6,449 bases of DNA from JBIICS01 sp044238735. Lineage in GTDB: Bacteria; Bacteroidota; Bacteroidia; UBA4408. The notes below the pieces were generated by a model that was not told the origin of the DNA, searched no databases, and saw nothing but the letters and a program-made list of their open reading frames with translations. Below are positions 1-5,290 of the stretch, piece by piece (within the stretch, counting starts at the first letter, position 1; the number at the start of each line of letters is the position of its first letter). Made by a program: the position numbers and the translations under genes. Location: NCBI GenBank assembly GCA_044238735.1, contig JBIICS010000151.1:1-6449 (forward strand). Reading direction: 5' to 3'.

Positions 1-581
1 TTTGAGTCCTTTTGTATAACTTCTCTTAAAATATTTATCCCTTGCATAGGGTTTTCTCCTCCCCCTTCCATTATACAAGCGGCATATTCGATTTGATAAT
101 TGGGATTAATTGAATCTAAATCAATAGCAAGTTTATAAGCATTTGTGGCCTCTTCAATGGCCACATGTTTAACCTCCTGATTAGGTGCAAACTCAAAACC
201 AATAAAGTAAAATTTACCGGTTTCGGCCCAATTTGCAGCTGTGTTAATAACAGTAGCTTTTTGTTTAAGCCAATTAGCAACTAAAAAAGGTTGTTTTAAA
301 TTTTTAAAAAAAACAATTAAACTGTCAAACTTAGACGGATCTTTAATTGAAATTAGACTTTTGTATTGATCCTGAATATGAGGGGATAATTTAGTAAATA
401 ATGAATCCAAGTATGACTGGTAAACCGAAGAATGATCGGCATGCTTTTCTAAAACCTGAGCATTATTTTTTTCGGAAACCGCCCCATTTGTTTCAAGCTT
501 ACGGGGAAGTATATAAATTAGTAAAGTAAAGAGTACCGCACCAATAATTAACAACCATTGGTTTCGGGAGAATGCATTCAT
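1..581 (-). CDS. Membrane-anchored TPR-like protein, partial (C-terminus outside window)
   Basis: This reading frame stays open for 193 codons from an ATG at 581-579 to the left edge, so the C-terminus is missing. I see a short N-terminus, then one hydrophobic helix at residues 9-26 (WLLIIGAVLFTLLIYILP), which suggests a signal anchor. A polar linker (about 30-60) and a helical region follow. From about residue 112 the pattern is TPR-like: paired amphipathic helices with A-W-A and A-Y-K-L-A-I-D-L-D-x-x-N-P, then Y-x-x-A followed by G-I-N-I-L-R-E-V. It starts 11 nt after the HU stop on the same strand, so the two are probably co-transcribed. No Shine-Dalgarno is visible; the upstream bases are A-rich, as is usual in Bacteroidota. 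From memory of Bacteroidota gene order, a TPR protein in this slot often lies between HU and an Rne/Rng-type ribonuclease. That would place the ribonuclease just left of the window, but this is inference. The biochemical role is unknown; TPRs usually mediate protein contacts. Confidence 0.8.
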   Translation of the reverse strand, partial: MNAFSRNQWLLIIGAVLFTLLIYILPRKLETNGAVSEKNNAQVLEKHADHSSVYQSYLDSLFTKLSPHIQDQYKSLISIKDPSKFDSLIVFFKNLKQPFLVANWLKQKATVINTAANWAETGKFYFIGFEFAPNQEVKHVAIEEATNAYKLAIDLDSINPNYQIEYAACIMEGGGENPMQGINILREVIQKDS

Positions 582-592
582 CTATTTTTTAA

Positions 593-904
593 TTAATCGA
601 TGTTTTCTTCTTTGGGTGCCGCCTTAACATTTTTCTTTACTCGCTCAACAAATACTTTTGCTGGCTTAAATGCCGGAATAAAATGTTCAGGAATAATTAT
701 AGTAGTGTTTTTAGAAATGTTTCTTCCTGTTTTTTGAGCACGTTTTTTAATAATAAAACTTCCAAAACCACGCAGGTAAACATTTTCACCTTTAATTAAA
801 GAACCTTTAATTGTACTCATGGTAGCCTCAACAATTCTTAGTACATCATTTTTGTCTAAGTTGGTTTTGTTGGTAATTTCGTTTACAATATCAGCTTTAG
901 TCAT
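593..904 (-). CDS. HU-family DNA-binding protein
   Basis: This is a small histone-like, dimeric DNA-bending protein of the nucleoid, 103 aa. Residues 1-45 form the helical dimerisation body (MTKADIVNEI...). The family signature follows: GFGSF at 46-50, the arm with KTGRNISKNTT at 58-68, then IPAFKPAK at 76-83. The lysine- and alanine-rich tail (about 90-103) extends slightly past the usual 90-residue core. The residue that aligns with the intercalating proline of E. coli HU (P63, in RNPxTG) is isoleucine (I63), as in many Bacteroidota HU paralogues. I chose ATG 904 over an upstream in-frame TTG at 973. The residues from 904 match the canonical HU start, while the extra 23 residues look like translated leader, and the TTG lies inside a TAnnTTTG promoter box. 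The gene is divergent from mutY (146 nt apart), and the TPR-like gene follows directly. Confidence in the family is very high; it could bind DNA non-specifically or act as an IHF-like bender. Confidence 0.96.
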   Translation of the reverse strand: MTKADIVNEITNKTNLDKNDVLRIVEATMSTIKGSLIKGENVYLRGFGSFIIKKRAQKTGRNISKNTTIIIPEHFIPAFKPAKVFVERVKKNVKAAPKEENID

Positions 905-970
905 ATTTTTGAGTTTGAGTAAATTATTCTTAAAACAAATAAAAACGGCTTTTGTTATATAACCGATAAA

Positions 971-978
971 CAAATATA
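971..978 (-). promoter_or_regulatory. Bacteroidota -7 promoter box for the HU gene
   Basis: On the minus strand this reads TATATTTG, a perfect match to the Bacteroidota sigma-factor -7 consensus TAnnTTTG. It would start transcription roughly 60 nt before the HU ATG at 904. A TTG at the usual -33 distance is not present; the nearest TTG, at 990-988 on the minus strand, leaves only 9 nt of spacer. The call therefore rests on the -7 box alone and on its position in the divergent gap. Confidence 0.4.
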
Positions 979-1050
979 ATATATTGACAATTAAAAAGTT
1001 AAAAAATTGGGCTTAAATTATACTAAATCAGCATTATAAAGGTTAAATAC

Positions 1051-2109
1051 ATGGAATTTGTTGCCGAAATATTAAAATGGTACAGCTTAAATCGGCGAAA
1101 ATTGCCTTGGAGAGATACAAAAGATCCCTATAAAATTTGGATTTCAGAGATTATACTTCAGCAAACGCGAGTAGATCAAGGGTTGCCCTATTATCATCAG
1201 TTTATTGAAAAATTTCCAACCGTAAAATCGCTTGCCAATGCTCATGAACAAGAGGTATTAAAATACTGGCAAGGTTTAGGATATTATAGCCGTGCCCGAA
1301 ATTTACATTTAGCGGCTAATCAGGTTATTAATTTATTTAAGGGGAAGTTTCCAACCAATTACAATGAAATAATAAAGCTTAAAGGAATTGGTGAATACAC
1401 TGCTGCTGCTATTGCTTCCTTTTCTTTTAATGAATCAAAGCCCGTTTTAGATGGTAATGTTTTTAGATTAATTTCGAGGTATTTTGGTATTGAATTACCT
1501 ATAGACAGGCCTTCTACAAAAAAAGTTTTTTATGAAATTTTAAACGAATTAATTACGAACTCTCCCCCTGCCCTTTTTAATCAGGCTATTATGGAATTTG
1601 GGGCATTGCAGTGCAAACCTGTAAGTCCCGATTGTTCAAAATGCCCTGTTGTATTATCTTGTAAGGCCTTTAAAGATAAAATGGTAAATCGTTTACCATT
1701 TAAAGAGCAAAAAACTAAAGTAAAAACACTTTTTATTTATTATCTGATTATAAAAAATAAAGAACGCTTATGTTTTAGGAAACGTGAAAATAAAGGTATC
1801 TGGAAAAACATGTTCGACTTTCCGGCTATTGAAAGTGAAACTGAACTAAATACTAAACAATTGGAATTGGAGATTAAAAACAGATTTCCAATTAAGCACA
1901 ATATTTCTTTTATTTTTAATTCCCCTCCTACTCTTCATGTTTTAAGTCATCGCAAATTACTTGTAAATTTTATTGAGTTACCGCAATTAAACGTTAAAAA
2001 TAGTGCTTACGAAAAAGAAATCGAATGGCACAGTGCGCAAACAGCAATTAAATTACCTTTGCCCCGCTTAATTGATAAATATTTAAAAAGTAAAAACTAT
2101 TTTGATTAA
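1051..2109 (+). CDS. mutY: A/G-specific adenine glycosylase MutY
   Basis: This base-excision repair enzyme removes adenine mispaired with 8-oxoguanine and so prevents G:C to T:A mutations. It has 352 aa, the usual full length. The N-terminal HhH-GPD domain has the catalytic glutamate E33 in WISEIILQQTRV (E37 of E. coli), GLGYYSRARNL at 75-85, a helix-hairpin-helix at 110-121 (LKGIGEYTAAAI) and the catalytic aspartate D134 in PVLDGNVFR (D138 of E. coli). The [4Fe-4S] ligands C188, C195, C198 and C204 have the expected C-x6-C-x2-C-x5-C spacing. The C-terminal NUDIX-like 8-oxoG recognition domain covers about 225-345. Its loop reads LSH (298-300) where Geobacillus MutY has FSH, and the protein ends with the familiar LPLPRLIDKYL. 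An AAAGG 8 nt before the ATG may serve as a weak ribosome-binding site. The end overlaps mqnA by 8 nt. All key residues are present, so the enzyme should be active. Confidence 0.97.
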   Translation: MEFVAEILKWYSLNRRKLPWRDTKDPYKIWISEIILQQTRVDQGLPYYHQFIEKFPTVKSLANAHEQEVLKYWQGLGYYSRARNLHLAANQVINLFKGKFPTNYNEIIKLKGIGEYTAAAIASFSFNESKPVLDGNVFRLISRYFGIELPIDRPSTKKVFYEILNELITNSPPALFNQAIMEFGALQCKPVSPDCSKCPVVLSCKAFKDKMVNRLPFKEQKTKVKTLFIYYLIIKNKERLCFRKRENKGIWKNMFDFPAIESETELNTKQLELEIKNRFPIKHNISFIFNSPPTLHVLSHRKLLVNFIELPQLNVKNSAYEKEIEWHSAQTAIKLPLPRLIDKYLKSKNYFD

Positions 2110-2854
2110 AATTTCACTCGTATCCTATTTAAATTCAACCCCGTTTAGGTGGGGAATTGAAAACGCGCAATGTTTAAAGAATTTCGATTTATCAGTTGAC
2201 TATCCATCTGTTTGTGCAGAAAAATTAATGAAAAACGAAGTGGATGTAGGATTAGTACCCATAGCGGTAATACCCGAAATTAAAAACGTTCGAATTATTT
2301 CCCAATATGGAATTGGAGCTTTTGGAAAAGTTGATTCTGTTTTAATGGTAAGTAACCAACCCATAGAAGAAATTAATTTAGTTAAACTCGATTATCAAAG
2401 CAGGACAAGTATTGCCCTTACCCAAATATTATTTAAAAAATTTTATAAGCAAAATGTAAGTTTTAAACCTGCAGATTATAACTATCTTTCCACTATTGAA
2501 AACGGTGAAGCGCAAGTGGTAATTGGCGACAGAGCGCTTGAGATTGCTAAAAACTATAAATATGTTTGGGATTTACCCGACGAATGGTATAAGTTTACTC
2601 AATTACCTTTTGTATTTGCTGCTTGGGTGGCAAATAAAGATATTGATGAGCAATGGATAAATGAACTTAATTTTTCTCTAAAATTTGGAATCGATAATCG
2701 TGAAATAATTATTCCTGATTTAGAAAAAAAATACCCCCATTTAAACATTAGAGATTACTTATTAAATAAAATAAAGTACGATATAAGTTCCCCGCCTTTC
2801 CAAAACGCTATTAAGAAATTTCATGATTTATTTTATAGTTTAGATGGATATTAA
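2102..2854 (+). CDS. mqnA: Chorismate dehydratase MqnA (futalosine menaquinone pathway)
   Basis: MqnA dehydrates chorismate to 3-[(1-carboxyvinyl)oxy]benzoate, the first step of the futalosine route to menaquinone, in the cytoplasm. The 250-aa protein has the two-lobed periplasmic-binding-protein-like fold. Visible family motifs are SYLNSTPF (8-15), DVGLVPIAVIPE (48-59), GKVDSVLMVS (75-84), LDYQSRTSIALTQIL (96-110), IGDRAL (141-146) and DLPDEWYKFTQLPFVFAAW (158-176). SYLNxxPF at the N-terminus marks MqnA and not its paralogue MqnD. The start must be non-ATG: the frame is closed upstream by a TAA at 2084-2086 and the first ATG is at residue 43, inside the conserved fold. TTG at 2102, within the end of mutY, gives the canonical N-terminus. 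The overlap suggests translational coupling to mutY. The other futalosine genes are not in the window. Most Bacteroidota that I recall carry ssb/gldE/gldD after mutY instead. Confidence 0.92.
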   Translation: MIKISLVSYLNSTPFRWGIENAQCLKNFDLSVDYPSVCAEKLMKNEVDVGLVPIAVIPEIKNVRIISQYGIGAFGKVDSVLMVSNQPIEEINLVKLDYQSRTSIALTQILFKKFYKQNVSFKPADYNYLSTIENGEAQVVIGDRALEIAKNYKYVWDLPDEWYKFTQLPFVFAAWVANKDIDEQWINELNFSLKFGIDNREIIIPDLEKKYPHLNIRDYLLNKIKYDISSPPFQNAIKKFHDLFYSLDGY

Positions 2855-2883
2855 CAAGTGTTGATAACTGTTTAAATTATTCA

Positions 2884-2915
2884 TTGGCAAACGCTAAGCA
2901 AATAAATTATATTTG
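2884..2915 (+). promoter_or_regulatory. Bacteroidota-type promoter for the TPR-PD40 gene
   Basis: TTG at 2884-2886 and TATATTTG at 2908-2915 fit the TTG-N17-23-TAnnTTTG consensus, with a spacer of 21 nt. Transcription would begin near 2920 and leave a leader of only about 15 nt before the ATG at 2936. The gap from 2855 to 2883 shows no terminator, so read-through from mqnA is also possible. Confidence 0.6.
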
Positions 2916-2935
2916 AAAAAATCAAACCCATTAGT

Positions 2936-4576
2936 ATGATTAAGATTGCTGTTTTAATTGCTGGTTTAATTACAGTTGCACCTAAGGTAAATTATGCCAA
3001 AACACTTAATATTCAGGAAAAAAAGAATGATAAAGGTAAAGAACAAGTAAAATTATTACTGGCAAAAGACAAGTATATTAACGGTGAGTATAAAGCCGCT
3101 TTGGATCTATATCGCGATTTGTTAGGTGAAAACAAAGAAGATGCAATGATTAATTATCGCGTTGGTCGTTGTTTACATGAATTAGGTCAATATCAAGTTG
3201 GTTTGGAATACTTTGAGAAAGCTTTCTCGCTAAAATCAGACATTGATTCGGATATTGAATATTATTTGGGAAGGGCTTATCACCGAATTGGTCAAATTGA
3301 TAAAGCGATTAAATCACTTGAAAATTTTAAAAACAAGGTGGGTGCTAAAAGAGCTAATCAATTTGAAGCCGACTGGTATCTTAACCAATGTAAAAATGCA
3401 AAAGAACTTATGGGGAAACCGGTGGAAGTTAAAATTGACAATGCTGGTGATAAAATTAATTCTGAGTATGATGATTATGCCCCCTCGTTATCCGCAGATG
3501 GTAAAACTATGATTTTTACTTCGCGCAGGCCCGAAACTAAAGGAGGTGGTATTGATGTTGAGGCGGACAGAAAATATTTTGAGGATATTTATATCACCAC
3601 CTGGAACGAAGAAAAAAATATTTGGGAAGATGCCGAACAAATAAGAGGAAATTTAAACACTGAAGGTCATGATGCCTCTTTAAGTCTATCTCCCGATGCA
3701 AAACAAATTTTTATTTACCGAAACGTTGAAGATGAAACCAGGAGTGGTGACATCTGCATGTCCAAAATAAACGAAACAGGAAAATGGAGTGCAGCCCATC
3801 CAATCGAAAGTCCTATAAATTCATCTTACTTTGAAAGTTCTGCCAGTATAACCCCTGATGGAAATTATTTATATTTTGTTAGTGAACGTAAAGGCGGAAT
3901 AGGAAATGGTGATATTTGGGTAAGTAAAAAAATTGGCAAACACGAATGGGGTGAGCCTGTTAATTTAGGTGCAATGGTTAATACCATCGAAGATGAGATA
4001 TCTGTATATATACATCCCGACGGTAAAACTTTATTTTTTAGTTCTAAAGGTCATAATTCGATTGGTGGATATGATATTTTCAAGACAGTTAAAGATGATA
4101 AAGGCGTTTGGAGTAAGCCTGAAAACGTTGGATACCCTATAAATACTGTTAATGACGATTTACATTTTATATTAACCACCGACAACAGAACAGGATATTA
4201 CAGCACTGTAATAGATGGAAGAGGGTTAGGAGAACGAGATATTTACAAAATTGATATGAGTAAGTACAAACTAATTAAGTCTGCAGACGGTTCTGATGCT
4301 CCTCATTTAGGAATTGTGCAAGGTAAAATAATTGATTCTAATACTGGAGTTGAAATGGAGGCTGAAGTTGTTATTATCGATTCTTCAAGCAATACTGAAG
4401 TGGGTAAATCTGAAGCCAGTGATGGTAATTTTTTCTTTACATTACCGGTAAATAAAGATTATATTATTAAAATCAAAAAGGCTGGTTTCAAAGATAAAGA
4501 TGAGAAATTTGACTTGAAATTAAATAAGAATAACGATACCCCAATTGTAAATAAAACCATTTTATTGGAGAAATAA
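2936..4576 (+). CDS. Exported TPR / PD40 beta-propeller / CRD-domain protein (PorE-like without OmpA domain)
   Basis: This 546-aa protein has a probable Sec signal peptide (MIK, hydrophobic 4-15, possible cleavage after NYA at 19-21). There is no cysteine near the cleavage site, so it is not an obvious lipoprotein. Residues about 36-139 hold three TPR-like helix pairs (for example NYRVGRCLHELGQYQVGLEY at 73-92). Residues about 175-440 form a PD40 (WD40-like) propeller with blade cores at 181-197, 246-262, 299-317, 352-370 and 407-422, each S/T-x-D-G-K/N-x-(I/L)-x-F-type, alternating with GDIW/YDIF and W-x-x-P-x-N-x-G elements. Residues 458-530 form a carboxypeptidase-regulatory-like beta-sandwich (VQGKIIDSNTG...). 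The order TPR-PD40-CRD is that of Bacteroidota OmpA-family envelope proteins, including PorE of type IX secretion. Here the protein stops before the C-terminal OmpA peptidoglycan-binding domain, and a hairpin begins 11 nt after the stop, so no remnant is visible. It is likely periplasmic or outer-membrane associated. The exact function is unknown. Confidence 0.9.
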   Translation: MIKIAVLIAGLITVAPKVNYAKTLNIQEKKNDKGKEQVKLLLAKDKYINGEYKAALDLYRDLLGENKEDAMINYRVGRCLHELGQYQVGLEYFEKAFSLKSDIDSDIEYYLGRAYHRIGQIDKAIKSLENFKNKVGAKRANQFEADWYLNQCKNAKELMGKPVEVKIDNAGDKINSEYDDYAPSLSADGKTMIFTSRRPETKGGGIDVEADRKYFEDIYITTWNEEKNIWEDAEQIRGNLNTEGHDASLSLSPDAKQIFIYRNVEDETRSGDICMSKINETGKWSAAHPIESPINSSYFESSASITPDGNYLYFVSERKGGIGNGDIWVSKKIGKHEWGEPVNLGAMVNTIEDEISVYIHPDGKTLFFSSKGHNSIGGYDIFKTVKDDKGVWSKPENVGYPINTVNDDLHFILTTDNRTGYYSTVIDGRGLGERDIYKIDMSKYKLIKSADGSDAPHLGIVQGKIIDSNTGVEMEAEVVIIDSSSNTEVGKSEASDGNFFFTLPVNKDYIIKIKKAGFKDKDEKFDLKLNKNNDTPIVNKTILLEK

Positions 4577-4587
4577 TTAAATTATGG

Positions 4588-4641
4588 TTTCTAATTTTTA
4601 TAAAAGCTGACTTGTTCAGCTTTTATAATTTAAATTAGAAA
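4588..4641. terminator. Long AT-rich hairpin, probable bidirectional terminator
   Basis: A perfect 13-bp stem, 4598-4610 (TTATAAAAGCTGA) with 4616-4628, encloses a 5-nt loop (CTTGT). It is extended by a perfect 10-bp outer stem, 4588-4597 (TTTCTAATTT) with 4632-4641, separated from the inner stem only by a 3-nt TTT bulge (4629-4631). It begins 11 nt after the stop of the PD40 gene and lies between convergent genes. The T-rich flanks of the inner stem on both strands fit bidirectional Rho-independent termination, although the stem is GC-poor. Confidence 0.75.
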
Positions 4642-4661
4642 TTAAATAACATTATTTTAAA

Positions 4662-4707
4662 TAAAGACTAAATTGGATTATGGTATAATTTCCAAACCGT
4701 GTCTTTA
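4662..4707 (-). terminator. Nested hairpin directly after the MazG-like gene
   Basis: TAAAGAC at 4662-4668 pairs with GTCTTTA at 4701-4707. Inside it, TTGG (4673-4676) pairs with CCAA (4692-4695), and ATTAT (4678-4682) pairs with ATAAT (4685-4689) around a tiny loop. On the minus strand this structure starts one base after the MazG-like stop codon and is followed by T-rich sequence, so it is a candidate terminator for that gene. There is no long uninterrupted T run, and the internal loops make it weaker than the hairpin at 4588-4641. Confidence 0.45.
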
Positions 4708-4708
4708 A

Positions 4709-5065
4709 TTATTTTTTTCCCTCCAAAATATTTCTTTCTGAATTTAAATCGCGATTAATTGCATAATGTTCTGAAAATTTATCTGGATAGCGTGCTTTTA
4801 ACTTGTCAATATTAGTTTGCAAAATATCTCCCATCTCCAGATTAAGTTCTCTGCACAGTATAGCTACATACCACATTATATCACCAATTTCTTCTTTAAT
4901 ATTAACAACATCTAATTCCTTACCATAATAAAGGTGACGCTTAAAAGCATCTAAAATTTCACCGGCCTCAGTACTAATGCCAATTGCTCCATGTAATAAG
5001 TTCAAATCTTTCCCTTTTTGTACCAAAGTTCTCTCTGATTGTTCGATGTAATCTTTAATTTCCAT
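4709..5065 (-). CDS. MazG-like nucleoside triphosphate pyrophosphohydrolase
   Basis: This is a single-domain, all-alpha NTP pyrophosphohydrolase of 118 aa. Members of this superfamily hydrolyse (d)NTPs, often damaged or non-canonical ones, to the monophosphate and pyrophosphate, using Mg2+. The metal-binding signature is complete: E33-A-G-E36 and E59-I-G-D62, the E-x-x-E ... E-x-x-D pattern. LHGAIGISTEAGEILDAFKR precedes DIMWYVAILC, and the C-terminal part has LKARYPDKFS (89-98) and INRDLNSER (103-111), typical of the short stand-alone MazG-like subgroup. The full two-domain E. coli MazG is about twice this length. ATG 5065 is the first start, follows an A/T-rich stretch without Shine-Dalgarno, and leaves a normal N-terminus. 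The gene is convergent with the PD40 gene and 225 nt downstream of speA on the same strand; I see no clear promoter of its own. Its substrate cannot be told from sequence; house-cleaning is the likely role. Confidence 0.9.
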   Translation of the reverse strand: MEIKDYIEQSERTLVQKGKDLNLLHGAIGISTEAGEILDAFKRHLYYGKELDVVNIKEEIGDIMWYVAILCRELNLEMGDILQTNIDKLKARYPDKFSEHYAINRDLNSERNILEGKK

Positions 5066-5198
5066 AAGTATATTTTTTTTTAAAAATAGAGCTTTTACTA
5101 AGCTTTAACGTAATTAGAAATTTTGAGTTATTGACAAATTATCAAATCACAATCTATAGTAATGGCATGAAATACGTTCCAACCCAGACTAGAATATA

Positions 5199-5249
5199 TT
5201 CTTGATTATTAATAGTTTGTTTTTAAAAAAGACTTTTTAACATCAAGAA
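5199..5249. repeat. Inverted repeat in the speA/MazG-like spacer
   Basis: TTCTTGAT (5199-5206) and ATCAAGAA (5242-5249) are perfect 8-bp inverted arms 35 nt apart. The region between contains a smaller A/T-only stem (TTTTTAAAAAAG against CTTTTTAA). It lies about 40 nt after the speA stop on the minus strand and might help end that transcript, but such AT-rich structure can arise by chance. Nothing else is recognisable in the spacer 5066-5290: there are no ORFs longer than about a dozen codons and no clear promoter. Confidence 0.3.
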
Positions 5250-5290
5250 ACTCAAACTCAGTTTTATTGAAGATAATTTTTAGATAAAAC

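Noticed and set aside
905..973. 23-residue N-terminal extension of HU from TTG 973
   Set aside because: The extension has no HU homology, its TTG is inside a promoter box, and the canonical HU start (MTKADIV) is at ATG 904.
984..989. TTGACA, resembling an E. coli sigma-70 -35 box upstream of mutY
   Set aside because: No TATAAT-like hexamer lies 16-18 nt downstream (the nearest, TATACT at 1019-1024, is 29 nt away), and Bacteroidota use a different consensus.
3243..3512. 89-codon open frame on the plus strand
   Set aside because: It lies wholly inside the TPR-PD40 gene in another frame, has low-complexity K/L/I-rich composition and no recognisable domain; it is a shadow of the real gene.
2936..4576. 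TolB or a surface enzyme, suggested by the propeller repeats
   Set aside because: TolB lacks the TPR and CRD parts and has its own N-terminal domain; no catalytic motif is visible.
5066..5290. Small ORF or small RNA in the spacer
   Set aside because: The longest frames are about a dozen codons (for example ATG near 5167) without a ribosome-binding site, and no promoter plus terminator pair is visible.
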